From an uncultured Verrucomicrobiota bacterium (GTDB lineage: Bacteria > Verrucomicrobiota > Verrucomicrobiia > Opitutales > Opitutaceae): a DNA stretch of 64,000 nt. Positions 44,513-55,114 of this stretch are shown in pieces. The stretch is from assembly GCA_903876795.1 (NCBI GenBank), contig CAIRBK010000024.1, positions 117,162 to 181,161 of the forward strand, written 5' to 3'. The notes below the pieces were generated by a model. The model made no database searches. It saw only the letters and a list, made by a program, of their open reading frames with translations, and had not been told where the DNA came from. The number at the start of each line of letters is the position of its first letter. Positions within the stretch are counted from its first letter, which is position 1. The position numbers and the translations under genes were made by a program.

Positions 44513-45568
44513 ATGCTTAATCTGCGTATCACTCATTTTGCCCTGATTTTTTCCTTGGTGGCGTCCCTGACCGGCCCGCGTGCAGCCGGTGCGGCCGCAG
44601 AGGGGCGTCCGCGGACGCCCGAGCCTGTGGTGTGGGAGGCGGCGTTGGGCGATTTTTCCGACCCCGTTTACGCCGCCCGCGTCGAGCAATTGATTTCCCG
44701 GTTCGAGGGGGCGCTGGGGCAGAAACTGGCGCCGGGGGAAAAGGGCCGCGTTGGATTGAAGATTTACGCGGATTCAGGTCCGGGGCTGGCTACGCCGCTG
44801 GGGCTTACCAAGGCGGTGATCGCGGCCCTGGAGCGTCGCGGGTATGCCAAGGGGAAGATTTTCCTCGTCGGCCTGAACCAGCAGCGGCTGCGGTTCACCG
44901 GTTATCTGCCGTCGTTGGTCACGGGCAAATCGGCTTTCGACGGGCACCCGGTCTATGTGTTGGAGTCGGGTCGCTATTTCGATCCGGTTTGGTTTTACGA
45001 CAGTCCGTTGCCCTCGCGATTCGATCCCATTTTGGTGCAAAAAAGCGTCGAGGCGTTCGACGCCGAGACCTCGCTGGAGGACGACCGCAAGAGTTTCCTG
45101 GCGACGCCGTTGTTTGTGGACGCGGATTTTTGGATCAACCTGCCCGTTTACACCGACCATCCCGTGCTCGGGGTGAACGGCGCGCTGGTCAACGCCACGT
45201 TGTGGAACGCGTCCAACACGGCGCGATTTTTTCGCAGTCCGGCCAGCGCGCCGGCGGCGGTGGCCGAGATGAGTGCCATCCCAGAGTTGCGCGGCACCTG
45301 GATGTTCACCCTGGCGAGTTTGGAGCGTTATCAGTTCATCGGCGGGCCTTGGTTCAACTCGCTGTATACGATCTCGGAGCCGCGTTTGTGGCTGAGCGCG
45401 GATCCGGTGTTGCTCGATTCTCTCATGCTGGAGCGTATCAACCGCTATCGACTCCGGAACGGGTTTAATGCCGTGCCGGACGAGATTCGCACCTTGGAAT
45501 TCGCCTCGATCCTCGGAGTGGGGTCGCGAAAGGCGGAGCAAGCCCGGTTCGTCAAGGTCGGCGACTGA
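44513..45568 (+). CDS. DUF362-like secreted protein
   Basis: Signal peptide; RVGLKIYADSGPGLATPLGLTKAVIAALERRGYAKGKIFLVG, FWINLPVYTDHPVLGVNGALVNATL resembles DUF362. Confidence 0.65.
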   Translation: MLNLRITHFALIFSLVASLTGPRAAGAAAEGRPRTPEPVVWEAALGDFSDPVYAARVEQLISRFEGALGQKLAPGEKGRVGLKIYADSGPGLATPLGLTKAVIAALERRGYAKGKIFLVGLNQQRLRFTGYLPSLVTGKSAFDGHPVYVLESGRYFDPVWFYDSPLPSRFDPILVQKSVEAFDAETSLEDDRKSFLATPLFVDADFWINLPVYTDHPVLGVNGALVNATLWNASNTARFFRSPASAPAAVAEMSAIPELRGTWMFTLASLERYQFIGGPWFNSLYTISEPRLWLSADPVLLDSLMLERINRYRLRNGFNAVPDEIRTLEFASILGVGSRKAEQARFVKVGD

Positions 45569-45647
45569 TGGGAGTTTTTGGCCCAATCCGACGTAAAATC
45601 CCCTTGTCTCGTCCGGCGTCCTGCTTCCTTTTCTTTTTCCTGATCCT

Positions 45648-46022
45648 ATGTCCGCCGCGTATCTGCCGCTTCTTATTCAATTAATCCTCGCCGCCGGCCT
45701 GGCCGTGGTGATCGTCGGCGTGAGCCACCTGCTCGGCGAGCGCCGCAAGAAAAAGACGGCCATCACCGACACGGCCTACGAGTGCGGCGTGAAGGCCGAC
45801 GGTCTCGTGCATACGCGGTTTTCGGTGAAGTTTTACGTCACCGCCATGCTCTTCATCCTCTTTGATATCGAGGTGGTTTTCCTGATTCCGTGGGCTTTCA
45901 TCTACCGCGATTTCCTCGCCAACAATCTTTCCATTCTCGGTCCCATTCTCTTTTTCCTCGGCGTGCTTGTTCTCGGTCTTTTCTACGAGGTCAAAAAGGG
46001 CGCGCTCGAGTGGGAGAAGTGA
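45648..46022 (+). CDS. nuoA: NADH-quinone oxidoreductase subunit A (NuoA/NdhC)
   Basis: YECGVKADGLVHTRFSVKFYVTAMLFILFDIEVVFLIPWAF is diagnostic for subunit A. Confidence 0.95.
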   Translation: MSAAYLPLLIQLILAAGLAVVIVGVSHLLGERRKKKTAITDTAYECGVKADGLVHTRFSVKFYVTAMLFILFDIEVVFLIPWAFIYRDFLANNLSILGPILFFLGVLVLGLFYEVKKGALEWEK

Positions 46023-46058
46023 TCGCGGATCAACCGGCCTGAGAGCGCCGACACCCCG

Positions 46059-47417
46059 GTGAAACTCGACAAGATCATCGCCCGAGGACGGATCGTTGAT
46101 CTGCACAGCACCGACATGCGCGGGGCGCTCGGCGAGCTCCTCGCGGTTTCGGCCAGCAAGTTCCCCGACCTGAAGCAGGACGCCCTCTTGCGCGGCTTGA
46201 TGCAGCGCGAGAGCACGATGACCACCTATCTGGGCGCCGGGGTCGCCCTGCCCCATGTGCGCGTGAAGATGGGGCGACGCTACATCCTTGCGATCGGACG
46301 CAGCCGCGAGGGTATCCGCAACGAAAACACGGTCGGCGAGGAAAAGATACACCTTATCTTCATGTTGCTGGCCGACGAGAAGGCCCGCGACTACCTGCAG
46401 TTGCTCGCTTCGATCGCCCGGCTGTTGAAGGACGAGGATCTGGTGCGGGAGCTGCGTCAGGCCGCGACCACCGACGACGTGTTCGACCGGCTGCTGGCCG
46501 GGTTCGGCGGCATCATCGCGAAGCCGGTCCAGGCTCAGCAAAACCGTATCAACCGCCTGATGATCCGCGAGGCCGACCGCGTGGCCAAAGGAGCGGGCTG
46601 CGGCGCCATCATGGTCTTCGGCGACGCGTTTGTCGGAGGCATCGAGCCGGGCGCCTGGTTTCCCAAGAGCAAAACCATCCTGGTGACGCGCAACCTGGTC
46701 GAGATGGAGGAGGGCGACGGCAATTTTGCGGGCGTCATCCAGGTGCGCTCCTACTCGCAGCGCCGGCTGGCGCAGCTGCGCAGCGCGATGTTTGTGGCGC
46801 TTACACGCGGGATGATCTCGTTCAGCGACCGGGTGTGCTGCGTGGGTGGCATCGCCGGCAGCAACCAGTTCGACACGGTCGTGATCGTGGATGTGGAGCG
46901 GGAGTTTCAGACGCTGCTGACCGGCCATGCCGATCTGATGCCGGACGATGTGAAGCCCGAGGTGCTCGAGCGCGTGATCGCGATCGCGACCGAGCTCGCG
47001 GTCGAGGGGCGCGAGGGCAAGCCCGTCGGTTGTCTTTTCGTGGTTGGCGACGCCTCCCGGGTCGAGCGACTGGTCAAGCCGCTCGTCCTAAACCCTTTTT
47101 ACGGTTACAAAGAAGAGGATCGCAACATCCTCAGCCCTTTCATGGACGAGACGGTCAAGGAGTTCTCCTCCATCGATGGAGCGTTCATCATCCGGGGCGA
47201 TGGCGTGGTTTCCTCGGCAGGCAGCCTGATCCAGGCGGCCGATGTCGATCATACGCTGCCGAGCGGTTTGGGCAGCCGTCATGCGGCCGCAGCGGCGATT
47301 TCGGTGGCCACGGAATGCATCTCGATCGTCGTTTCGTCGAGCACGGGACAAGTGACGCTGTTCCGGCGCGGAGTGATGTTGCCGCTGACCGAACGGAAAC
47401 TCAGCGCCGGAGGCTGA
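46059..47417 (+). CDS. PTS EIIA (PtsN-like) domain / middle domain / DisA_N diadenylate cyclase domain fusion protein
   Basis: EIIA phospho-His motif TYLGAGVALPHVR; C-terminal DAC motifs SIDGAFIIRGDGVVSSAGSLIQA and LPSGLGSRHAAAAAISVATECISIVVSSSTGQVTLFRRG; GTG start. Confidence 0.85.
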   Translation: MKLDKIIARGRIVDLHSTDMRGALGELLAVSASKFPDLKQDALLRGLMQRESTMTTYLGAGVALPHVRVKMGRRYILAIGRSREGIRNENTVGEEKIHLIFMLLADEKARDYLQLLASIARLLKDEDLVRELRQAATTDDVFDRLLAGFGGIIAKPVQAQQNRINRLMIREADRVAKGAGCGAIMVFGDAFVGGIEPGAWFPKSKTILVTRNLVEMEEGDGNFAGVIQVRSYSQRRLAQLRSAMFVALTRGMISFSDRVCCVGGIAGSNQFDTVVIVDVEREFQTLLTGHADLMPDDVKPEVLERVIAIATELAVEGREGKPVGCLFVVGDASRVERLVKPLVLNPFYGYKEEDRNILSPFMDETVKEFSSIDGAFIIRGDGVVSSAGSLIQAADVDHTLPSGLGSRHAAAAAISVATECISIVVSSSTGQVTLFRRGVMLPLTERKLSAGG

Positions 47418-47510
47418 GGCCGGCGCGAGAGTCCGTTCTTGGGCCGATAACTTTGGGGTTGCACCGAAGGGGTTGGCGGTTTTGCTCCGACCCTTCACCT
47501 ATTTAACATC

Positions 47511-47678
47511 ATGGCCCAAGAAGTCGTCACCCTGGAATGCACCGAAGCCCGCAAAGAGGGCAAACCCGTCTCCCGTTACCTCACCAAGCGTAACAAAAAG
47601 ACCGTCACCGAGCGTATCGAGAAGAAGAAGTATAATCCTCATCTCAAGCGTCATACGCTCCACAAGGAGATCAAGTAA
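47511..47678 (+). CDS. rpmG: 50S ribosomal protein L33
   Basis: [55 protein letters not shown]; 55 aa, below track cutoff on this frame. Confidence 0.95.
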   Translation: MAQEVVTLECTEARKEGKPVSRYLTKRNKKTVTERIEKKKYNPHLKRHTLHKEIK

Positions 47679-47704
47679 GCATCCCACGGGGATATAAAAT
47701 CAAA

Positions 47705-47734
47705 AAACCGGTCTTTTGATAGACCGGTTTTTTT
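47705..47734 (+). terminator. Rho-independent terminator of rpmG
   Basis: AAACCGGTCT-TTTGAT-AGACCGGTTTTTTT perfect 10-bp stem plus T tract. Confidence 0.92.
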
Positions 47735-47800
47735 ATGCCCGCCTCAGTGCTTGAGGTCGGCTTTGAGCGGAGCTCGGATGTCTCGGCGTGGAATCGGGAA

Positions 47801-48106
47801 TCAGGTTGAAGTGGATTTTTCCTTAGACCCACCGTTCTGCTTTTGACTGGAAATCGGGAGGGGGTGTTGGGTGCCGTTGGCGGAGGAAGATTGGGACCGG
47901 CGGGCGCTGCGCCAGCTTTCGCGGTGCTTGCGAATCCAATCGAGGAGTGCGCGTTCGAAGCCTATGTCGTGACCGAGTCGCTCCGACTCGAGCCACTTGT
48001 GTCGGAGAATCTCCTCACGCTCCGCCAAAAACTCTTGATAGAGACTGGATTGCTTCACGAAATCCCGGGAAGAATGATCGTTTTCTTTCGGGTTGGAAGG
48101 GTGCAT
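47801..48106 (-). CDS. Small conserved-looking cytosolic protein, unknown function
   Basis: YQEFLAEREEILRHKWLESERLGHDIGFERALLDWIRKHRESWRSARR; start at MHPSNPKEN. Confidence 0.6.
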   Translation of the reverse strand: MHPSNPKENDHSSRDFVKQSSLYQEFLAEREEILRHKWLESERLGHDIGFERALLDWIRKHRESWRSARRSQSSSANGTQHPLPISSQKQNGGSKEKSTST

Positions 48107-48351
48107 GGCGACCACGGCGGTTGTGCAATCAGGCTGCTTGGAGCGCTGCTTCCTTCAACATCGGACAAGCGATGTCCCCCTGAAGCTCAAAATGAGGTTG
48201 TGCGACAGGAAAACAACGTGAGGGAAACAAGGAGCAAATTTCCGTGTTCTTGGGTGAAGTCATGTCACAGACGAACATAGATTTTGCGAGGCAAGGCTGT
48301 CAATGGCGGCAACGGGTCCGGGCTATTTGACGGTTGATTGAAAGACCGGGC

Positions 48352-49428
48352 TTATGACGGCTGTGGCTTCCGGGAGAGTTGAAGCAGGAGTTGGTCACCG
48401 ATCTCGCGGAAGATCTTGGCGGCAGTGCTTTCCGGGGTGTCGATCACGATGGGTTTGCCGGCGTCGCCGCCCGCGCGGATTTCGGGGACGAGCGGGACCT
48501 GGCCAAGCAGGACGGTGCCGAGGGAATCGGCCGTTTTTTGTCCGCCGCCTTCACCGAAGATGGAGTGACGCCGACCGCTTGGATCGAGGAAGTAGCTCAT
48601 GTTCTCGGCGACGCCGAGCAGGGGCACGTTGACTTTTTGGAACATGAGCCCGCCCTTGCGGGCGACGTTGGTCGCGGCGGGCTGGGGGGTCGTGACCAGC
48701 ACGGCGCCGTCTAGCGGCAGTGTCTGCACCAGCGATAGCTGGGCGTCGCCCGTGCCTGGGGGCAGGTCAACTAGGAGGATGTCGAGCTCGCCCCATTTTA
48801 CGTTTTGGACGAATTGCTGGATGGTCTTCATGATCATCGGGCCGCGCCAGACCACGGGCGTGTTGTCGTCCACCAGGAAGCCCATGCTCATGACCTTAAC
48901 GCCGTGTTTCTCCATGGGGATGAGGTTGTCGCCTTCGACGGCGGGGCGGCCTTCAATACCGATCATCAAGGGCACGGAGGGGCCGTAGATGTCGCAATCC
49001 ATCAGACCCACGCGGCCGGGGCGGCCTTGTGCGGTGAGCAACTGCGCGAGGGCGCAGGCGAGATTGACGGCGAACGTGCTCTTGCCCACCCCGCCTTTGC
49101 CGGAGGCGATGGCGACGGCGTATTTGATGGTCTTGGGTGCGCCGGTGTTGCCGCCGAGATTGCCGCCCGGGGCCGAGGCCGAGCGGGCCGGGGCGACCGC
49201 GATGTCGATGATGGTGGCATTGACTCCGGCGAGGGCGCGAAGGCATTTGTCGACCTCCTGCTTGAGGTGCAGGGGGATCTTCGGGTCTGAGGTGGTCAGG
49301 GCGAGCGAGACTTTGGCGGTGCCGTCCACCAAGGCGGCGGAGCGGACTAGGCCGAACGACACGATGTCGCGGCTGAAGCCCGGATACTTGACTTGCTTGA
49401 GAGCGGCCTTGATGTCTTCGGAGGTCAC
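48352..49428 (-). CDS. Mrp/NBP35 family Fe-S cluster carrier ATPase
   Basis: AVASGKGGVGKSTFAVNLACAL..GLMDCDIYGPSVPLM..DILLVDLPPGTGDAQLSLVQ. Confidence 0.94.
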   Translation of the reverse strand: MTSEDIKAALKQVKYPGFSRDIVSFGLVRSAALVDGTAKVSLALTTSDPKIPLHLKQEVDKCLRALAGVNATIIDIAVAPARSASAPGGNLGGNTGAPKTIKYAVAIASGKGGVGKSTFAVNLACALAQLLTAQGRPGRVGLMDCDIYGPSVPLMIGIEGRPAVEGDNLIPMEKHGVKVMSMGFLVDDNTPVVWRGPMIMKTIQQFVQNVKWGELDILLVDLPPGTGDAQLSLVQTLPLDGAVLVTTPQPAATNVARKGGLMFQKVNVPLLGVAENMSYFLDPSGRRHSIFGEGGGQKTADSLGTVLLGQVPLVPEIRAGGDAGKPIVIDTPESTAAKIFREIGDQLLLQLSRKPQPS

Positions 49429-49539
49429 GAGTGGTGGAGAAAAGTGGGAACGACGCAGGTTTTACGTTGTTAAGGCGGGAGGGGGTGTAAATAGAAATGC
49501 CCTGCCCCTTTGGCAACTATCACCTCCCATTTCCTCCTC

Positions 49540-50733
49540 ATGAATTCCCTCCTGCGGACCCTCCTTGCCCTCGCGGTGCTCGCACCCTCGGCGGCTTTCG
49601 CCCAAAAGGCGCGCGATCTCGGCGACGTGATCATTTCGGCCGATCTCAAAACCATGGCGGTGAGCGTTTCGGGTTCCACGCCCGAGCTGGGCAGTCTCGC
49701 CAATCAGGCCTTCAAGGCGCATGGACGCTATCGCCTTGTCGCCAGCGGCGGCAGTTTCGAGATCAAGTTCTCGGCGGTCGCGGCCAACCAAGTCCAGGTC
49801 ACCGTGACCAGGGCCGGGGCGGTGGTTTTGAACCAGGTGGCCCAAGGCACCAGCGCCCGCAACGCGTTCTTTCGCGCGGCCGACGCGGCCGTCAAAGCCA
49901 CGAGCGGCCTCAAGGGTTTCTTCGCCTCGCGGCTTGCGTTCATCAGCGATTTTTCAGGCAAGCCCGAGGTCTTCACCAGCGACCTGTTTTTCGGCGAGGT
50001 GCGCCAGATCACCAAGGACAACGCGCAGGCGATCACGCCCCGCTGGTCCCCGGACGGCGGCAAGATCCTCTACACCAGTTTCTACAAGTCGGGTTTCCCC
50101 GACATTTTCCTGCTCGATCTGGGCAGCTTCCAGCGCACGACTTTTGTGAGCTTCAAGGGCACCAACAGCGGCGCCCGTTTCAGCCCTAACGGCTCGCAGG
50201 TCGCCATGGTGCTTTCCGGCGAGGGCAACCCCGAGATCTATGTGAGCAACGCGCAGGGTCGCGGCGTTATGCGGCGAACCCGCACGTCCTCGGTGGAGGC
50301 CTCCCCGGCCTGGTCACCCGATGGGTCGCGCCTGATATTCACTTCCGACGCCGCCGGTGGTCCGCAGCTCTACATCATGCCGGCGGGCGGCGGCACCATG
50401 CAGCGGGTTTCGACCAATCTGAGCGGCTATTGCGCCGAACCCGACTGGAGCGCCGGCGATCCCAACAAAATCGCCTTCACCGCCCGCGTGGGTAGCAGTT
50501 ACCAGATCGCCGTTTACGATCTGGCCAAGCGCTCTCCGGCCGTGGTGGTCTCCAAGGCCGCGATGGACGCGGTCGAACCCTCCTGGCTGGCCGACGGCCG
50601 CCACTTGGTATACACCGCGCGCTCCCCCAACGCGCGGAGTATCTGGTTGCTCGATACCGAGACCGGCAAGAGCACCCGGCTGAGTTCCACGCAGCTCCGG
50701 CAGGCTTCGCAGGCCAGCGTCTGGTTGCGGTAG
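49540..50733 (+). CDS. TolB-like beta-propeller (PD40) protein
   Basis: Signal peptide; RWSPDGGKILYTSFYKSGFPDIFLLDL, ARFSPNGSQVAMVLSGEGNPEIYV, PAWSPDGSRLIFTSDAAGGPQLYIM. Confidence 0.88.
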   Translation: MNSLLRTLLALAVLAPSAAFAQKARDLGDVIISADLKTMAVSVSGSTPELGSLANQAFKAHGRYRLVASGGSFEIKFSAVAANQVQVTVTRAGAVVLNQVAQGTSARNAFFRAADAAVKATSGLKGFFASRLAFISDFSGKPEVFTSDLFFGEVRQITKDNAQAITPRWSPDGGKILYTSFYKSGFPDIFLLDLGSFQRTTFVSFKGTNSGARFSPNGSQVAMVLSGEGNPEIYVSNAQGRGVMRRTRTSSVEASPAWSPDGSRLIFTSDAAGGPQLYIMPAGGGTMQRVSTNLSGYCAEPDWSAGDPNKIAFTARVGSSYQIAVYDLAKRSPAVVVSKAAMDAVEPSWLADGRHLVYTARSPNARSIWLLDTETGKSTRLSSTQLRQASQASVWLR

Positions 50734-50764
50734 GGTTTCCGGCCCCGCCGCCTTGGCGGGCACG

Positions 50765-50798
50765 AAAAAGCCGCCCCGGGAACCCGGGGCGGCTTTTT
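50765..50798. terminator. Bidirectional rho-independent terminator between tolB-like gene and sod
   Basis: AAAAAGCCGCCCCGGG-AA-CCCGGGGCGGCTTTTT, perfect 16-bp arms. Confidence 0.93.
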
Positions 50799-50822
50799 CG
50801 TTTGGGAGGAAGCGGGTGGCGT

Positions 50823-51455
<633 letters not shown>

Positions 51456-51596
51456 GATATTGAGGCGGGTTGGGTGGTTTCTGAAAAGGGTGGCAAACTG
51501 GTCGCGACGGACGGGTGCGTCAACACCCCAGGGCGATTTTCACGCCGGGAAATCGCGTCGGTTTCCGGTCGTTGCCGCAGGGGCGCGGAGTTGAAA

Positions 51597-52601
51597 TCAG
51601 GTCGAAAACGGAGGGGAGCTTCGTTCGACGGGCCTGATGACCCGAGGTTTTTCCTCGGCCTGCTGCTCCATGAAGCGGATGAGGCGGTCGTTGAACGTTT
51701 TGGCGGGATCGTGGCCGATTTTTTTCAAGGCCTGTACGAGTGCGGCCACCTCGACCAAGCGGGCGATGTCCCGGCCGGGCCGCACATAGAGCTCCACATG
51801 GGCAACGCTCATGCCGAGGATCTCGTAGCGGTTTTCCTCGAGTCCGGTGCGTTCCTCGATGGCTTCCGGGGTCCACTCCCGAAGGGAGACGACCATGTCG
51901 ATGCGTTGCTCCACGCGGACGCTCTTCACGCCGAACATTTCGGCGATGTTGATGATGCCGATGCCGCGGCACTCCATGTAGCCGCGGTTGAGGGGTCGGC
52001 TGGAGGCGATCAGGTCGCGCTCGTCGAGCAGTTTGATCACGGTGAGGTCGTCGGCGACCAGGGAGTGGCCGCGCTCGATAAGGGCGAGGGCGCACTCGCT
52101 TTTGCCCACCCCGGAATCGCCGCGAAGCATCACGCCGACGCCTTTGACGTCGAGGGTGGTGGCGTGCTCGGTGCAGGACGGAGCGAACTCGTTGTCGATG
52201 CAGAGGGTCGCCAGGTTTACCCAGTGCATGGTGATCATCGGTGTGCGGAAGATCGGCAGTTTGCGCTCCCGGGATATCTGCTCCATCGCCGCAGTGGGGT
52301 GGAAATTGCGAGTGAGTACGAGGCAGGGGACGTTGCGGTCCACCATTTCATTGATGATGAGGATCTGCGTCTCGTGGGAGAGCGTCTTGAAATAAGTCAT
52401 CTCGGCGGCCCCGAGGACCTGGATGCGTTTGTTGGCGAAATATTTGAAGAAGCCCGTGAGGGCCAGCGCGGGGCGGTTGATGGAGCCCTCTTTGATGAGG
52501 CGGTGGACGCCGTCGGCGCCGGAGATCAACTCCAGCTTGAGTTTCTCGCGGTAGGTTTCCTCAAAGTGGGCGACGGTGATTCCGTGAATGGCTTTTGGCA
52601 T
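51597..52601 (-). CDS. hprK: HPr kinase/phosphorylase
   Basis: GVGVMLRGDSGVGKSECALALIERGHSLVADDLTVI; MECRGIGIINIAEMFG. Confidence 0.95.
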   Translation of the reverse strand: MPKAIHGITVAHFEETYREKLKLELISGADGVHRLIKEGSINRPALALTGFFKYFANKRIQVLGAAEMTYFKTLSHETQILIINEMVDRNVPCLVLTRNFHPTAAMEQISRERKLPIFRTPMITMHWVNLATLCIDNEFAPSCTEHATTLDVKGVGVMLRGDSGVGKSECALALIERGHSLVADDLTVIKLLDERDLIASSRPLNRGYMECRGIGIINIAEMFGVKSVRVEQRIDMVVSLREWTPEAIEERTGLEENRYEILGMSVAHVELYVRPGRDIARLVEVAALVQALKKIGHDPAKTFNDRLIRFMEQQAEEKPRVIRPVERSSPPFST

Positions 52602-52660
52602 GGGAGCGAAGGGAGGAAAGAGTTCGGTCCGGCCTGCGGAGGGCTGGAGGAATGCGCTGG

Positions 52661-53433
<773 letters not shown>

Positions 53434-53437
<4 letters not shown>

Positions 53438-54012
53438 TTGGCTTGGGCCGGCAGCGGTGAGGGGGGCTGCGCGGGTTTGTTTTTGTCGAAGCCGAGGTCT
53501 TTGAGGGGCGGGAAGGTGCCGCGGATGTTGTCGCCGAAGATGCGTCGTTCGCCGCGCAGCAGCACGATGCGGTCGCCGGTGGCGACGTAGCCGCCGGAGG
53601 CGTCGGTCACCACGGGTTTTTCGGTGAGGACCAGCCGGTCCTCGCCGGGGAATACCTCGGCGCGACCGCAGGTGACCTCGCGGTCTCCCTGGATGATGCG
53701 GACGTTGCCCGTGGCCACGAGGCTCTTGAATTTTTCCAAGGGGCCGAGGGTCTCTTTTTTGTCACCCTTGGTGTCGAGGCGGATGGCGGTCACTTCGAGC
53801 TTGTCGCAGGTGATGCGGAGGTTGTTGCCCGTGACGACGACGTTCTTTTGGAAGACGGAGCGGGTCTCGGTGTCGGTGCTCCACATCTCCATCTGGGTGC
53901 TTTCGATGACGGTGGGCACGAGCGCGGCGGGCCGGGTATCGGCCGCTCGGGAGAAGGGTGCCGCCGCCAATGCGCACAGCAGAGCCGAAAGAGGGAGAAG
54001 GGAGCGGTTCAT
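53434..54012 (-). CDS. LptA/OstA-like periplasmic protein
   Basis: Signal peptide; EMWSTDTETRSVFQKNVVVTGNNLRITCDKLEV..VATGNVRIIQGDREVTCGRAEVFPGEDRLVLTEKPVV. Confidence 0.85.
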
Positions 54013-54458
54013 TTGATGAGGTCTTTAAGCTCGTCCTGGAAAGTGACGCGGGCGTTCTTGCCGATCAAAACTCTTTTCTCGGGGTGGATGTAGGACCACT
54101 GCTCGCCGGTGACCTCCAAGTCGATGCGGATGAGGCGCACCTTGCCGGTGCCGCTGGCGATTTGTTTGTCGGTTTGGAAGCTGGCTTCGGGGGCGATGAG
54201 CAAGGTGTCGAAGGCGCCGGTGCCGTCTTTGGTGAACAGGGTGAACTGCATGTCGGAAACATCGACCCGCGTGGGGGAGACGAAGATGGCCTCGGTGGCG
54301 CGCAGGAAGGCGGATCTTTTGCCTTCTTTGTCAAAGGCGGGCAGGCGGAAATCCTTGATGGGGGCGCTGGGTTTGACCCTGGGCGCGGACGGCTCGGCGG
54401 CGAAGGCCGGCGCGGCGATGCCCAGCAAAACCAGGATGATGTGGACGGGAAGGTTCAC
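54009..54458 (-). CDS. LptC-like protein
   Basis: Signal peptide; beta-rich; operon position between lptA and kdsC. Confidence 0.6.
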   Translation of the reverse strand: MNLPVHIILVLLGIAAPAFAAEPSAPRVKPSAPIKDFRLPAFDKEGKRSAFLRATEAIFVSPTRVDVSDMQFTLFTKDGTGAFDTLLIAPEASFQTDKQIASGTGKVRLIRIDLEVTGEQWSYIHPEKRVLIGKNARVTFQDELKDLIK

Positions 54459-54967
54459 TCGTGTGGGCTCTGACCGCGCGCCGCGAGGATATGTTCACAC
54501 ACTTCGCGCACGGCGCCTTGGCCGGCGCGCCGACGGGTGACGTAGTCGGCGGCGGCGAAGGTCGCGGGCATGGCGTCGGGCACGCTCACGCCGATGCCGG
54601 CCCAGCGAATGGCGGCGGTGTCGATGTGGTCGTCGCCCATGTAAACGATCTGGTCGGCGGCCAGGTTGAGCGTGGCGGCGAGTTCCTTGAGGGCGGTGAT
54701 CTTGTCGGTGCGGCCCTGGACCACATGGGGGATTTTAAGTTCTTCGGCCCGCAGGGAGGTGGCACCCGAGGCGCGACCGCTGATCCAGGCGGTGACGACC
54801 CCGTGTTTGGCAAGTTGCACGAGACCCATGCCATCAATGACGGAGAAGCGTTTGCTTTCGGTGCCGTCGGAGTGGATCTCGATGGTGCCGTCGGTGAGGA
54901 CGCCGTCGACGTCCATTGCAAAGAGTCGGATTGCGGCCCAGCGGGCGGGGGCGATGAGGGCTTTCAT
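54455..54967 (-). CDS. kdsC: KdsC-type 3-deoxy-D-manno-octulosonate-8-phosphate phosphatase (HAD)
   Basis: RLFAMDVDGVLTDGTIEIHSDGTESKRFSVIDGMGL..VYMGDDHIDTAAIRWAGIGVSVPDA. Confidence 0.9.
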   Translation of the reverse strand: MKALIAPARWAAIRLFAMDVDGVLTDGTIEIHSDGTESKRFSVIDGMGLVQLAKHGVVTAWISGRASGATSLRAEELKIPHVVQGRTDKITALKELAATLNLAADQIVYMGDDHIDTAAIRWAGIGVSVPDAMPATFAAADYVTRRRAGQGAVREVCEHILAARGQSPHE

Positions 54968-55114
54968 GGCGGGGTTCTCAATAGGGTGCGACGAGCGGGA
55001 GAACGAGAAGGATCAGGGCCCGTTTGGCAAATAATCGCCCGCGCGGCCCCGGCGCGGCAGCGCTTCTCGCCGGCAGGGGAAGGCGGCGGAAGCACGGTCG
55101 CGGTGATGGCCGGA

